Positions 46,374 through 56,836 of a stretch of DNA of 64,000 nt are shown piece by piece. Position numbers and translations under genes: made by a program. Position 1 is the stretch's first letter. Each line of letters starts with the position of its first letter. The notes beneath the pieces are model-generated. The model worked only from the letters and a program-made list of their open reading frames with translations, did no database searches and was not told the DNA's origin. The stretch comes from Neptunomonas concharum (GTDB lineage Bacteria; Pseudomonadota; Gammaproteobacteria; Pseudomonadales; Balneatricaceae): assembly GCF_008630635.1 (NCBI RefSeq), contig NZ_CP043869.1, positions 2,783,501-2,847,500 of the forward strand, written 5' to 3'.

Positions 46374-47591
46374 TTACTTAGGTGAATCAGCTACGCTGTC
46401 ACGACGCTCACTCTCCCCAAGTACTTGCGCTAAGCTTCTTTTTGAGAGTTCCCCTTTTAAATTACCCTCTTCATCCACAACAGGCAGGGAGTAATCTGCT
46501 TCTAAGGTTTCGGGGATCACTGTTTCCAATAGTGCATCAGGCGATATGGCCGTTAGATCCTCTAGGATCTCTTCATCAAACTGTTGAGCAACATCTCCTG
46601 GCTGGTAAGCCGCTTCCAATGCTTCTTGAGTGACGATCCCCTGATAGCCATCATCGGTGACATAGTACGCATAATCGCCTTTGATGGCTTTCATCTGTAA
46701 TAAAGCTTCACCGATGGTATCTGCCGTGATGCGTCTCGAAGGTGGTTTCATCACAGTCTCGACCGTTAGCGCACGAGCCCTGTTCACATCTTTTACGAAC
46801 GCCTCAACATAATCTGTCGCCGGGTTAAGCAAAATTTCATCTGGTGTGCCTTGTTGTACCATTTCGCCATCTTTTAAGATGGCAATACGATCACCGATTC
46901 TCAAAGCTTCATCCAGATCATGGGTGATAAAAATAATCGTCTTATGCAGTTTCTCTTGAAGTTCAATGAGTTGGTCCTGCATTTCACTTCGAATAAGCGG
47001 ATCTAAGGCAGAAAAAGCTTCATCCATTAATAGAATCTCAGCATCTGTGCATAAAGCACGGGCTAAGCCGACGCGCTGTTGCTGACCTCCTGAAAGCTGA
47101 GATGGGTATTGCTCCTCATAACCGGCAAGCCCCACGGTTTCCAGCCAAGTTTTCGCCTTTTCAAGCCTAACCTCTTTACTCACACCCTGAATCGATAAGC
47201 CATAACTGACATTATCAATCACGCTTCGATGCGGCATCAGGCCAAAGCGCTGAAAAACCATGGACATCTTATGCCGCCTAAAACTTTCTAATGCTTTAGG
47301 GGAAAGCTGCATCACGTCTGTATTTTCGACACGAATAACCCCTTCGGTAGGATCTATCAATCGATTGAAGTGGCGAATAAGGGTCGATTTTCCTGAACCC
47401 GATAACCCCATGATGACAAAGATCTCACCTTTATTAATAGTGAGATTGATATTTTTCAGACCCACGGTATGCCCTGTTTCTGCCAAAATATCATCTTTAG
47501 AACGACCCTCATGCACCAACGGCATCACACTAGCAGGGTCTCGACCAAAAACTTTATATAACCCTTCTATTTGAATGAGTGCTTCAGACAT
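46374..47591 (-). CDS. Glycine betaine/proline-type ABC transporter ATP-binding protein
   Basis: 405 residues from the ATG at 47591 (MSEALIQIEGLYKVFG), overlapping the permease stop by eight bases; the frame extends to 47669 without sense. Walker A GLSGSGKS at 62-69, signature LSGGQQQRVGLARAL and Walker B ILLMDEAFSALD are present. Two CBS domains at about 280-400 are the ProV-type ionic-strength sensor. Energises osmoprotectant import. Confidence 0.93.
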   Translation of the reverse strand: MSEALIQIEGLYKVFGRDPASVMPLVHEGRSKDDILAETGHTVGLKNINLTINKGEIFVIMGLSGSGKSTLIRHFNRLIDPTEGVIRVENTDVMQLSPKALESFRRHKMSMVFQRFGLMPHRSVIDNVSYGLSIQGVSKEVRLEKAKTWLETVGLAGYEEQYPSQLSGGQQQRVGLARALCTDAEILLMDEAFSALDPLIRSEMQDQLIELQEKLHKTIIFITHDLDEALRIGDRIAILKDGEMVQQGTPDEILLNPATDYVEAFVKDVNRARALTVETVMKPPSRRITADTIGEALLQMKAIKGDYAYYVTDDGYQGIVTQEALEAAYQPGDVAQQFDEEILEDLTAISPDALLETVIPETLEADYSLPVVDEEGNLKGELSKRSLAQVLGESERRDSVADSPK

Positions 47592-48483
47592 TGTGACCAC
47601 CTCCCATATGTCGCTGGGTACGTTTAGCATAAGCTTGTGAGACACGGTCAAAGATAATGGCCAAGGCAACGATAGCTAATCCATTGAATAGACCTAATGT
47701 GAAATATTGATTGGTAATCGACTTTAGCACCGGCTGACCTAAGCCTTTAACGCCAATCATAGACGCGATAACTACCATTGATAGCGCCATCATAATAGTT
47801 TGGTTAATACCCGCCATTATCGTAGGCATAGCTAACGGCAGCTGCACACCAAAGAGCCGCTGCATAGGGCTGGCCCCATAGGCAGTCGCGGCTTCCAATA
47901 CCTCCCGATCAACCAGTCGAATACCTAGATTCGTCAGGCGAATAACAGGTGGGATTGCGTATATAATGACGGCTATTACCCCAGGTATTTTTCCTATACC
48001 AAGCAACATCACTACAGGTATCAAGTAAACAAATGCAGGCATGGTCTGCATAATATCAAGAAGCGGCGTGATCAGGTTTTGGGCCCGATCTGAGCGCGCC
48101 ATTAAAATACCAACCGGTATACCTAATGCTATCGCCATCAGTGTACAGACGGTAATGATACTCATGGTCCTCATGGTATCTTCCCACATACCAAAATAAC
48201 CAATCAGTAGGAAAGAAACGATCACGCCAATAGATAGCTTAATTGATCGTGTGGCGATATAAACCAAACCTGTGACAATAACAATCACCAACCACCAAGG
48301 GGTTGCCAGTAACAGCTTTTCAAACCAAATTAAAAACGTTAACAGGGGATCAAAGAAGGATTCGATAATATCGCCATACTCACGAGAAAAATCTCGGTAT
48401 GCTGAATCAAGTCCTTTTCGGATCTCCAGTAAGCTCGCGCGATCCATTTGTGGGAATTTTGTCAGCCATGAAGACTCCGCCAT
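47584..48483 (-). CDS. Glycine betaine/proline-type ABC transporter permease
   Basis: 299 residues with five to seven membrane segments and the EAA loop region DREVLEAATAYGASPMQRLFGVQLPLAMPTI typical of ProW/OpuAB permeases. Co-transcribed with the ATPase and downstream of the binding protein. Confidence 0.93.
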   Translation of the reverse strand: MAESSWLTKFPQMDRASLLEIRKGLDSAYRDFSREYGDIIESFFDPLLTFLIWFEKLLLATPWWLVIVIVTGLVYIATRSIKLSIGVIVSFLLIGYFGMWEDTMRTMSIITVCTLMAIALGIPVGILMARSDRAQNLITPLLDIMQTMPAFVYLIPVVMLLGIGKIPGVIAVIIYAIPPVIRLTNLGIRLVDREVLEAATAYGASPMQRLFGVQLPLAMPTIMAGINQTIMMALSMVVIASMIGVKGLGQPVLKSITNQYFTLGLFNGLAIVALAIIFDRVSQAYAKRTQRHMGGGHNV

Positions 48484-48550
48484 ATATTAGCACCTTTACA
48501 AAAAACGGATAAAAGAGAAGCCGGCCAACGAACGTGACCGGCGTAATGCA

Positions 48551-49549
48551 TTAAAGGTTATTCAACGCTTGTTCAATTTTTGCAGCAACATCCGCCGATA
48601 CCCATGGCTTCCAGCTATCTTTATATTCCGTCAGGAAATGTTCCATAGCGACATCACCGTCGGCCTGATTCTCTTCCATCCACGCCAATAGCCCGTTCAT
48701 CTGGTCATTTTTAAAAGAACGTTTCGTTAAATACTCATAAGCAGCTGGCGCTTTTGCAGCAAATGCCTCCGTGGTTACCGTCTGCACCATCGATGGTGGA
48801 TACATAGTTACTTTGGGTTCTAAGCAATCGGCATTTGATGTGCAGTTGATATACTCCTCTTTATCAACACCTGAACCGAAATCGACTTTTACCATTTTGT
48901 ATTTACCCAGGACCGCTGTCGGCGCCCAATAGTAGCCAAACCAAGGCTCCTGACGCTCATACGCCTTTGCAATTGCCCCAGATAAACCTGCACCTGAACC
49001 CGGATCAATCAGGTCAAAGCCCGCACCGTCTAAGTTAAGTGCTTTATAAAGATTGCCCGCCGATATTTGGCAGTTCCAACCTGCTGGGCAACCATAAAAA
49101 GCGGAACGGTCTGGATCTTCGGGGTTTTCAAACATAGCGGCATGTTTAACGACGCCTTCAATCGTTGCCATTTCTGGGTACTGTTTGACTAAGTATTCAG
49201 GTACCCAGAAACCTTCTTCACCGCCATCAGACAAGGACTGGCCTGCAAAGCGCAGGCGCTTTTCTGCAACGCCTTTATCTAACGCTTCACGCATGGAGTT
49301 ACTCCACATCTCTGGCGCAATTTCAGGCTCACCTTTCTCGATCATTGAGGTGCCAGTCGGCATAGTATCACCAGGTACCAATTCGGCCTCACAGCCAAAG
49401 CCGTGTTCCAAGATAAACTTATCAATATTGGCAATCAAACTGGCTGAGCTCCAGTTCATATCTGCGATGGTCACTTTGCCACATTCTCCGTTCGCAAATG
49501 CCATAGAACTCATTAAAACTAAAGGAATAGCTGACAGCATCTTGTTCAT
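48551..49549 (-). CDS. Betaine/choline-type substrate-binding protein (OpuAC family)
   Basis: 332 residues with a signal peptide (MNKMLSAIPLVLMSSMAFA). The body contains the aromatic residues and cysteines usual for periplasmic OpuAC/ProX folds (e.g. NWSSASLIANI, FWVPEYLVKQYP, WFGYYWAPTAVLG, PWVSADVAAKIEQAL). It captures a quaternary ammonium osmolyte for the permease downstream. First gene of the unit, with the divergent MarR gene 136 bases away. Confidence 0.9.
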   Translation of the reverse strand: MNKMLSAIPLVLMSSMAFANGECGKVTIADMNWSSASLIANIDKFILEHGFGCEAELVPGDTMPTGTSMIEKGEPEIAPEMWSNSMREALDKGVAEKRLRFAGQSLSDGGEEGFWVPEYLVKQYPEMATIEGVVKHAAMFENPEDPDRSAFYGCPAGWNCQISAGNLYKALNLDGAGFDLIDPGSGAGLSGAIAKAYERQEPWFGYYWAPTAVLGKYKMVKVDFGSGVDKEEYINCTSNADCLEPKVTMYPPSMVQTVTTEAFAAKAPAAYEYLTKRSFKNDQMNGLLAWMEENQADGDVAMEHFLTEYKDSWKPWVSADVAAKIEQALNNL

Positions 49550-49614
49550 AAATTACTTGCCTCATGATCATCTAAATTCAATTAATACCTTACACCTCTA
49601 ATGATTTCATCTCA

Positions 49615-49636
49615 AATTATTACACTTGTATTAATT
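49615..49636. promoter_or_regulatory. 22-base imperfect palindrome, candidate operator of the divergent MarR regulator
   Basis: Between the betaine transporter and the MarR gene the sequence AATTA-n-TACA-nn-TGTA-n-TAATT matches its own reverse complement at 18 of 22 positions. Size and position fit a MarR dimer controlling both genes. Confidence 0.6.
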
Positions 49637-49685
49637 CAAAGCACGGTCTTATATATACTAAGGTATCTATATTCGGGAATGACCA

Positions 49686-50189
49686 ATGAATACACCCATC
49701 TATTGCCAAGACGTTTTGATCACCTTACGAAAAATTATTCGTGCTACCGATCTGCAATCTAAAAAAATCATGAAAGAGTGTGGCATCACGATTCCTCAAA
49801 TCATGGTACTCAAAGCTATTCAGGATTTAGGTGATGTCACGGTAAAACGTATTTCGGATGATGTGTCACTCAGCCAAGCAACAGTCACAACCATTCTTAA
49901 CCGCTTGGAAGATAGATTATTAATTGAACGGGTTAGGGGTACTACAGATCGTAGAATAGTCAATGCACGCTTAACCAAAGCAGGATTACAAGTGCTGGAA
50001 AGTGCACCACCTATGCTACATGAACGCTTTATCAATCGATTTGAGAATTTAGATCAATGGGAGAAAACGCAGATACTTTCATCGCTGCAGCGAGTCGCTT
50101 TAATGATGGATGCCGAGTCTATCGATGCAGCCCCTTTACTGGATATTTCATCACCCAGCAAAGACGAACCCAGTAAAAACAGCATCTAA
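49686..50189 (+). CDS. MarR-family regulator, EctR/CosR-like, of compatible-solute transport
   Basis: 167 residues. The winged helix ISDDVSLSQATVTTILNRLEDRLLI and TTDRRIVNARLTKAGLQVL is clear. MarR proteins of this kind (EctR, CosR) repress osmolyte genes in halophilic gammaproteobacteria and methylotrophs, and the divergent position beside an osmoprotectant ABC transporter supports that role here. Effector not evident. Confidence 0.8.
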   Translation: MNTPIYCQDVLITLRKIIRATDLQSKKIMKECGITIPQIMVLKAIQDLGDVTVKRISDDVSLSQATVTTILNRLEDRLLIERVRGTTDRRIVNARLTKAGLQVLESAPPMLHERFINRFENLDQWEKTQILSSLQRVALMMDAESIDAAPLLDISSPSKDEPSKNSI

Positions 50190-50196
50190 AGGTTAC

Positions 50197-50574
50197 TTAC
50201 AGAGATTCAGCAAGTGCAAAGGCTACAACGTAGTCACGCTCATCACTATAAGATAAATGAACATTGCTAATCCCCAGATTCTGCGCCGCATCGTGGGCAC
50301 CGTCACTGAGTACGACCTTGGGTTGCCCAGCGGGCGTTTTAGTAATCTCTATATGCTGCCAGCCCACCCCTCTACCGATGCCTGTACCTAGTGACTTAAC
50401 AATCGCTTCTTTGGCAGCAAACCGTTTAGCAAAATAGCGTACTTGATCAGGAGAAACGTTAAACCTTTCAAGCTCCACATCGGTTAACACACGCCGCGCA
50501 ATGCCCGGCGTTCTAATAAGTGCAGCTTTGGCACGCTCGATACTCAGAATATCTGTACCGATTCCGACAATCAT
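50197..50574 (-). CDS. acpS: Holo-[acyl-carrier-protein] synthase
   Basis: 125 residues. [16 protein letters not shown] and [16 protein letters not shown] are the metal and CoA sites. It attaches phosphopantetheine to ACP. Its start overlaps the pdxJ stop by four bases; end of the lepA-to-acpS series. Confidence 0.97.
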   Translation of the reverse strand: MIVGIGTDILSIERAKAALIRTPGIARRVLTDVELERFNVSPDQVRYFAKRFAAKEAIVKSLGTGIGRGVGWQHIEITKTPAGQPKVVLSDGAHDAAQNLGISNVHLSYSDERDYVVAFALAESL

Positions 50575-51344
50575 CTCACCAATGCGTCTCGCTGTGTTTG
50601 GACACGAGCCTGAGCTTCCATCATCAATTGGCGCATCTCCCTAACAGCATCTTTCAAACCCACAAAAACTGCACGCGCAATCAAACCATGGCCGATATTC
50701 AGTTCATTTAAATGAGGAATCTCGGCGATTTGTTCAACATTATGATAATGCAAACCGTGTCCTGCATTAACGATTAAGCCTTGTTCATACGCATAGGCAG
50801 CGGCATGCCGTATACGCTGTAACTCCTGTGCTTGCTCGGCAGCCGTCACAGCATCAGCATAGGCGCCTGTGTGCAATTCGATAGCAGGTGCCCCACAAGC
50901 AATAGCAGCATCAATTTGCGCATTATCAGGGTCGATAAAGAGAGAGACTTCTATCTCACTTGCACGGAGCCTATCCGTTGCCGCTTTAACATGATCTAGA
51001 TGACTAAGCACATCTAAACCACCTTCTGTCGTCAGCTCTTCTCGCTTTTCCGGTACCAAACAACAGTGAGCAGGGCGTACTTTCTGCGCAATACTTATCA
51101 TCTCATTCGTCACAGCCATCTCAAAGTTCATACGCGTCTGAAGCGTATCACGCAACAGATAGATGTCTCTGTCTTGAATATGTCGGCGATCTTCTCTGAG
51201 ATGCACGGTAATGCCATCAGCGCCCGCCTCTTCTGCTAACGCGGCAGCCAATACCGTATCAGGGTAACGAGTACCTCTTGCTTGGCGTAACGTAGCCACA
51301 TGATCAATATTAACCCCTAGCAGTAGTCGGCTTGGTTCAATCAC
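50571..51344 (-). CDS. pdxJ: Pyridoxine 5'-phosphate synthase
   Basis: 257 residues. [39 protein letters not shown] and the C-terminal [17 protein letters not shown] phosphate loop are the PdxJ hallmarks. It condenses 1-deoxyxylulose-5-phosphate with an aminoacetone phosphate to make vitamin B6. Coupled to acpS. Confidence 0.97.
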   Translation of the reverse strand: MIEPSRLLLGVNIDHVATLRQARGTRYPDTVLAAALAEEAGADGITVHLREDRRHIQDRDIYLLRDTLQTRMNFEMAVTNEMISIAQKVRPAHCCLVPEKREELTTEGGLDVLSHLDHVKAATDRLRASEIEVSLFIDPDNAQIDAAIACGAPAIELHTGAYADAVTAAEQAQELQRIRHAAAYAYEQGLIVNAGHGLHYHNVEQIAEIPHLNELNIGHGLIARAVFVGLKDAVREMRQLMMEAQARVQTQRDALVR

Positions 51345-51360
51345 ATCTAATACCTCAAAA

Positions 51361-52050
51361 TTATTGAAAAAGAGCCCGACTTCTCAAAGGCCGGTCTGCG
51401 AGCAGATGATCAATCGCTAGTCGCATTAAGCGCTTCGCCGCTTGTTGCTGCGCAGGCGTATCATAGCAATCTGCAGCAATCGCGAGAAGGTCTTGCCCTC
51501 TAAACGCAAAACGGCGCAGAGGATCAGGCACCTGACTTACCCGCTCAAAGCACCACTGCTCCATGTTAAACAAATAAACATCCAGCGGCTGAATATCGGA
51601 CAATGGCAATCCGAAACCGGTTTCTGAAAGCAGTCTTCGCTCAAATGTTCGTAATGCCCCCTGAATATCTTCACCCGATAACAGTTCATTCAGCACGTAC
51701 TGGTAATAAACGTACAGTTTGGGGTGGGGGTCAAAGGGTGATAATTGTCGTTGCATAAGCTCATTGACATAGAGGCCGCACATTAAAGCGTTCCCTTGGA
51801 GAATTCCATTTAAGCCAACAGCTTCAGCATGAATCAGCGTTTTAAGCTCCTGCTTTCCTTGCCACGAAATCTGCAAAGGTACAAAAGGCTGCAACACACC
51901 TTTTAATTTGGAGCGTGGACGTCTGATACCTTTAACAACAGCGCTTACGCGACCGTTATTCAACGTAAAGAAGTCAACGATAGCGCTGGTTTCTAAATAG
52001 GGGCGCAGGTGCAATATATAAGCTGCCTGCGTGTCTACCCGGTACTCCAT
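51361..52050 (-). CDS. recO: DNA repair protein RecO
   Basis: 229 residues. The OB fold at the N-terminus ([41 protein letters not shown]) and the helical C-terminal region fit RecO. The zinc-binding cysteines of longer RecO forms are absent. It loads RecA with RecR on gapped DNA. Its start shares a base with the era stop. Confidence 0.93.
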   Translation of the reverse strand: MEYRVDTQAAYILHLRPYLETSAIVDFFTLNNGRVSAVVKGIRRPRSKLKGVLQPFVPLQISWQGKQELKTLIHAEAVGLNGILQGNALMCGLYVNELMQRQLSPFDPHPKLYVYYQYVLNELLSGEDIQGALRTFERRLLSETGFGLPLSDIQPLDVYLFNMEQWCFERVSQVPDPLRRFAFRGQDLLAIAADCYDTPAQQQAAKRLMRLAIDHLLADRPLRSRALFQ

Positions 52051-52985
52051 TACTCGCTGTGATCATACCCTAAGCTACGCAAGGCTCGCTCATCATCGGA
52101 CCAGCCGCGTCGTACTTTAACCCAGAGATTCAGCATCACTTTGCAACCGAATAATTTTTCGATATCTAAGCGAGCGTCTCTACCGATTGTTTTCATACGT
52201 TCGCCTTTATCACCAATAATGATTTTTTTCTGGCCATCACGTTCTACCAGAATTAAAGCACTAATGGTTAGCAAGGTTCCATCATTACGAAACTCTTCAA
52301 TTTCCACAGTCGCGCCGTATGGCACTTCATCACCCACATTTCGCATGAGCTTTTCGCGCACAATTTCAGCTACCATAAAACGAGAGCTGCGATCGGTTAG
52401 TTGATCTTCAGGAAAATGATGAACACCATCTGGGATATAACGTCGAATAGTCTCTTCAAGAGCATCAACATTACGTCCCGTTTTAGCAGAAATGGGAATA
52501 ATATCTGCGAACGTCATTTTTTCAGATAATAGCCCCAACTGCGGAAGAAGAGATGACTTATCAGCTAGCTGGTCCACTTTGTTGACAACCAAAATAACAG
52601 GACAGGAAGCATGTTTTACTTTATCTAGAACAATCTGATCTTCTTCCGTCCAAGCAGTTCTATCAACCAAAAATAAAACTAAATCAACACCGCGAAGCGC
52701 CTCTGATGCGGTTTTGTTCATATAACGGTTGAGCGCTTTATCCTTCTCTTTGTGTAAGCCGGGCGTATCAACAAAAATAATTTGTAGATCATCTTCGGTT
52801 TTAATGCCTAAAATTTGATGGCGTGTTGTTTGGGGCTTACGGGAGGTAATACTCAACTTTTGACCGAGCATAAAATTCATCAGTGTAGATTTACCCATGT
52901 TAGGGCGACCTACTATGGCAACAAAGCCGCACTTTTGATTACCAGCCTCTTTAGGAAGTAACCAGCTTTGCATATCTTCGCTCAT
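52050..52985 (-). CDS. era: GTPase Era
   Basis: 311 residues. G1 GRPNMGKS at 26-33, G3 DTPGLH, G4 NKVD and G5 SAK are in order, followed by a KH domain ([25 protein letters not shown]). Era binds the 3' end of 16S rRNA and is needed for small-subunit maturation. Overlaps rnc by four bases. Confidence 0.97.
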   Translation of the reverse strand: MSEDMQSWLLPKEAGNQKCGFVAIVGRPNMGKSTLMNFMLGQKLSITSRKPQTTRHQILGIKTEDDLQIIFVDTPGLHKEKDKALNRYMNKTASEALRGVDLVLFLVDRTAWTEEDQIVLDKVKHASCPVILVVNKVDQLADKSSLLPQLGLLSEKMTFADIIPISAKTGRNVDALEETIRRYIPDGVHHFPEDQLTDRSSRFMVAEIVREKLMRNVGDEVPYGATVEIEEFRNDGTLLTISALILVERDGQKKIIIGDKGERMKTIGRDARLDIEKLFGCKVMLNLWVKVRRGWSDDERALRSLGYDHSE

Positions 52986-53668
52986 TTTATGCCCTCTTTT
53001 TCCAAACGTAGCAGCGCTTGTTTCGCTGCTTCTTGCTCAGCCTGACGGCGGCTACTACCCACACCTTCGGTAGGCGCTTGCAAGGGTGATATATGACAGC
53101 AGATATGAAAGACTTGCGCATGCGCTTCACCTTCAACACTGATGAGTTCATACTCAGGCAATTCCAAACGACGAGACTGTAAAAACTCTTGCAAACGCGT
53201 TTTTGAATCTTTTAATGCCTCATCAATGTCGAGTTTTTCTAAACGCTCAGCAAACCAGCCTAAAATAAACCCTCGCACGACTTCTAAATCACTATCTAAG
53301 TAAATAGCGCCGATTAAAGCTTCTACCGAATCAGCTAGTATAGAGTCTCGGCGATAGCCACCGCTCTTCAGCTCTCCCGGGCCTAACCTTAGGTAATCTC
53401 CCAGTTGTAGCTCTCTGGCAATCTCAGCTAACGTCTCACCTTTCACCATACGAGCACGTAAGCGACTCAATTGGCCCTCTCTAGCCTTTGGAAAGCGTTC
53501 AAAGAGGTCATCGGCAATGACAAAATTAACAATAGAGTCACCCAGAAACTCTAAACGTTCATTATTGTTTTTGCCGCAGCTACGATGCGTCAGGGCTAAT
53601 TCACAAAAAGAGAGATCGTTAAACGTATAGCCAAGGCGACGTGTTAAATCAGAAATCGGTTTAATCAA
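52982..53668 (-). CDS. rnc: Ribonuclease III
   Basis: 228 residues. The signature ERLEFLGDS lies at 37-45, the second catalytic set is in [14 protein letters not shown], and a C-terminal double-stranded RNA-binding domain ([20 protein letters not shown] ... [13 protein letters not shown]) completes it. It processes rRNA precursors. Starts inside the stop of the DUF4845 gene. Confidence 0.97.
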   Translation of the reverse strand: MIKPISDLTRRLGYTFNDLSFCELALTHRSCGKNNNERLEFLGDSIVNFVIADDLFERFPKAREGQLSRLRARMVKGETLAEIARELQLGDYLRLGPGELKSGGYRRDSILADSVEALIGAIYLDSDLEVVRGFILGWFAERLEKLDIDEALKDSKTRLQEFLQSRRLELPEYELISVEGEAHAQVFHICCHISPLQAPTEGVGSSRRQAEQEAAKQALLRLEKEGIK

Positions 53669-54051
53669 GGGACTACTGCTTCATATTGTTCAGAAAATTT
53701 TGTTACGGCATCGATATTAAAAAACATCGGCAAACGCACTTCATAGTTCAGGGTAAAGGTCATGACACCTTTCTCTTTTGTGATAACGAGAGCCTCAGGT
53801 GATGGAAGACTAACCTGATTAATATATAGACGCTTATTAATGTCCGAGCGAATAGTCGCAGGAGGCTTTCGAAGCTCATCTAAGTCAGTCGTTATATCCT
53901 CAACTACTGACTTTATCGTTAAATGATCGATGTAAGGTTGGTACAATTTAAACGCGATAGACAACAGTGTACCAGCCATCAGAAGGACGATCAGAATACT
54001 AAAAAAAGAAGCACCTTTTTCATGTTTATACATTGCCCATTTCCTTATCAT
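53665..54051 (-). CDS. DUF4845 single-pass membrane protein
   Basis: 128 residues with a membrane segment at about 13-33 ([22 protein letters not shown]) and a short soluble domain. DUF4845 proteins occupy this slot between lepB and rnc in pseudomonads and relatives. Function unknown. Overlaps rnc by four bases. Confidence 0.85.
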   Translation of the reverse strand: MIRKWAMYKHEKGASFFSILIVLLMAGTLLSIAFKLYQPYIDHLTIKSVVEDITTDLDELRKPPATIRSDINKRLYINQVSLPSPEALVITKEKGVMTFTLNYEVRLPMFFNIDAVTKFSEQYEAVVP

Positions 54052-54058
54052 TGTTAGC

Positions 54059-54871
54059 TCATTTAATCGAACGTATCGCTGTCAAATCAGGTATGCTGAA
54101 AAGTTCCGGCCAATGCATCCAAACAGCAAAAGCCTTTCCTACTAACAGTTCATCAGGCACAAAACCCCAAAAACGGCTATCGTTACTGTTATCACGATTA
54201 TCGCCCATCACAAAGTATTTGCCTTCTGGTACAGTCCACTCCCCACTAAGGTTGGGAGCATAAATGTCCGTGTATATTTCATGTTCAGCTGCACCCAACT
54301 GTTCACGATAAAGCATCGTTTCAGGGCTACGCGGCGGAAGCTTGGCCAAAAGTGTTTGTATCTGTACCTCGCCGTTAACATAAATCATTTTATCTTTGTA
54401 AGTAATCACGTCACCCGGCACGCCCACTACACGCTTGATATAGTTAACCTTGGTGTCTTTTGGAAATTTAAATACAACGACATCCCCACGTTCAGGGCTA
54501 TTCAAGGAGACAAACTTTGTATTTACAACCGGCAAACGTAAGCCGTAATGGAATTTGTTAACTAAAATAAAGTCTCCAATTTTAAGTGTCGGCAACATAG
54601 AGCCTGATGGGATTTGAAAAGGCTCAATAACAAAAGAGCGTACGATTAAAACAATCGCTAAGACGGGGAACATAGACTTGGAGAAATCAGCCCACCACGG
54701 CAGCGCTTCGATTTTTTCTTTTACCTCTTCGGGTAAAACGCCGCCTGCTGACTGCTCAGCCGCAGCGATCATTTGAAGACGAGGCTTTTCAAAAAAGATT
54801 TTATCTGCCAACCAAGCCAATCCCGTGGCAAAGGTGACAAGCACTAAAATTAAAGCAAAATCAAAATTCAT
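54059..54871 (-). CDS. lepB: Signal peptidase I
   Basis: 270 residues with two membrane segments (about 3-22 and 66-80). The catalytic serine is S91 (PSGSMLPTL) and the lysine K146 (YIKRVVGVPGD); MGDNRDNSNDSRFWGFV is box E. It removes signal peptides from exported proteins. Follows lepA by ten bases. Confidence 0.97.
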   Translation of the reverse strand: MNFDFALILVLVTFATGLAWLADKIFFEKPRLQMIAAAEQSAGGVLPEEVKEKIEALPWWADFSKSMFPVLAIVLIVRSFVIEPFQIPSGSMLPTLKIGDFILVNKFHYGLRLPVVNTKFVSLNSPERGDVVVFKFPKDTKVNYIKRVVGVPGDVITYKDKMIYVNGEVQIQTLLAKLPPRSPETMLYREQLGAAEHEIYTDIYAPNLSGEWTVPEGKYFVMGDNRDNSNDSRFWGFVPDELLVGKAFAVWMHWPELFSIPDLTAIRSIK

Positions 54872-54880
54872 AGCAACTCC

Positions 54881-56680
54881 TTAACTATCAACTTTCAATA
54901 CAGCCAAGAAGGCTTCCTGAGGGATTTCAACGCTACCTACCTGCTTCATGCGTTTCTTACCCTCTTTCTGCTTTTGCAGAAGCTTTTTCTTACGGCTGAC
55001 ATCACCACCGTAACATTTAGCCGTTACATTTTTTCGCAGCGCTTTCACGGTTGTACGCGCAATAACCTTCCCACCTAGGGCTGCCTGAATCGCCACATCA
55101 AACATTTGGCGTGGAATCAAATCTTTCATTTTTTCACACAATTGCCGCCCTTTATACTGAGCATTATCTCGGTGCAAAATAACGGCAAGCGCATCAACCT
55201 TTTCACTATTAATCAGCACATCCATCCTGACTAACGGTGCCGCCTCAAAGCGGACAAAGTTATATTCCAGTGATGCATAGCCTCGGCTTACCGATTTCAA
55301 TCGATCAAAGAAATCCAATACCACTTCAGCCATCGGTAATTCATAGGTAACCTGAACTTGCTGACCGACAAAAAGCATATTTTTCTGAATACCACGCTTT
55401 TCGACACATAGCCCAATCACTTGCCCCAAATAATCGTTGGGTACTAGGATATTGGCCTGAACAATCGGTTCACGCATCTCTTTAACACGAGCAGGATCAG
55501 GTAGTTTGGACGGGCTATCAATGGAGACAATATCTCCATTGTTTAGAACAATCTCGTAAATTACCGTTGGCGCGGTGGTAATGAGATCTAAATCATACTC
55601 TCGCTCAAGTCGCTCCTGGATAATTTCCATATGCAACATACCAAGGAAACCACAGCGAAAACCAAATCCTAATGCATCAGATGTTTCTGGTTCAAAAAAC
55701 AACGATGCATCATTCAGCGTCAATTTATCTAATGCTTCGCGGAAATCTTCATAGTCATCAGAACTCGTCGGAAACAGGCCAGCATAGACTTGTGGTTGTA
55801 CTTTTTTGAAGCCTGGCAGACTTTCAGTATCCGGCGTTTTAGCGTGGGTTAACGTATCACCAACCGGCGCGCCATGAATATCCTTGATGCCCGCCACGAC
55901 AAAACCTACTTCGCCAGCTTGTAATACGCCGGTTTCTTTTCGTTTAGGCGTAAAAATACCGACCGAGTCAATCAGATGCGCCTGTCCCGTAGACTTCACG
56001 ATGATTTTGTCTTTTTTACGTAAAGTACCATTTTTAACACGTACTAAAGACACGACACCTAGGTAATTATCAAACCAAGAATCGATGATCAACGCTTGCA
56101 AAGGCGCATCAACATCCCCTTCTGGGGCTGGTACAGTAGCAACTAATGCTTCAAGCACCTCTTCAATACCCATACCGCTTTTCGCAGAACAAGGTACGGC
56201 ATCAGTTGCATCAATGCCAATTACTTCCTCGATCTCTATACGCACACGATCAGGCTCGGCTTGTGGCAGGTCCATTTTATTCAGAACAGGCAGTACTTCT
56301 AATCCTTGTTCGAGAGCGGTATAGCAGTTAGCTACTGACTGCGCTTCTACGCCTTGCGCCGCATCAACTACGAGCAGTGCACCCTCACAAGCAGCTAATG
56401 AGCGAGACACTTCGTAGGAGAAATCTACGTGACCCGGCGTATCGATAAAATTCAGTTGATAAGTTACACCGTCTTTCGCCGTATAGTTTAGCGTTACACT
56501 TTGCGCTTTGATGGTGATCCCCCGCTCCCTCTCTAAATCCATAGAGTCAAGAACCTGAGCGGCCATCTCGCGAGCTGTTAAACCCCCACATGTCTGAATA
56601 AAGCGATCAGCCAAGGTAGATTTACCGTGGTCTATATGAGCGATAATGGAGAAATTACGGATATGGTCGAGCTTACTCAC
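54881..56680 (-). CDS. lepA: Elongation factor 4 (LepA)
   Basis: 599 residues. GTPase motifs [22 protein letters not shown] and NKMDLPQA, then the domains of the EF-G family and the LepA-specific C-terminal domain ([22 protein letters not shown]). It back-translocates or otherwise assists stalled or maturing ribosomes. Heads the lepA-lepB-DUF4845-rnc-era series. Confidence 0.98.
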   Translation of the reverse strand: MSKLDHIRNFSIIAHIDHGKSTLADRFIQTCGGLTAREMAAQVLDSMDLERERGITIKAQSVTLNYTAKDGVTYQLNFIDTPGHVDFSYEVSRSLAACEGALLVVDAAQGVEAQSVANCYTALEQGLEVLPVLNKMDLPQAEPDRVRIEIEEVIGIDATDAVPCSAKSGMGIEEVLEALVATVPAPEGDVDAPLQALIIDSWFDNYLGVVSLVRVKNGTLRKKDKIIVKSTGQAHLIDSVGIFTPKRKETGVLQAGEVGFVVAGIKDIHGAPVGDTLTHAKTPDTESLPGFKKVQPQVYAGLFPTSSDDYEDFREALDKLTLNDASLFFEPETSDALGFGFRCGFLGMLHMEIIQERLEREYDLDLITTAPTVIYEIVLNNGDIVSIDSPSKLPDPARVKEMREPIVQANILVPNDYLGQVIGLCVEKRGIQKNMLFVGQQVQVTYELPMAEVVLDFFDRLKSVSRGYASLEYNFVRFEAAPLVRMDVLINSEKVDALAVILHRDNAQYKGRQLCEKMKDLIPRQMFDVAIQAALGGKVIARTTVKALRKNVTAKCYGGDVSRKKKLLQKQKEGKKRMKQVGSVEIPQEAFLAVLKVDS

Positions 56681-56797
56681 GATATTTTAATTCTCAGGAA
56701 TTTAGGCGATTAGCGGGTAAAATTAAAGCCGCCAGTTTAGCCTATTTGGCGCCTCTGAGCTATTAGAATGGGGGGCTTTTATCTCGCTATCTAGATG

Positions 56798-56820
56798 AAA
56801 AAACACCCCTTTCGGGGTGC
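56798..56820 (-). terminator. Terminator after mucD
   Basis: On the minus strand CACCCC/GGGGTG (plus 56804-56819) forms a short GC stem over a 4-base loop, followed in transcript order by a run of T (A 56798-56803 in plus). It separates mucD from lepA. Confidence 0.85.
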
Positions 56821-56836
56821 TTTTGTATTCTTTTAA

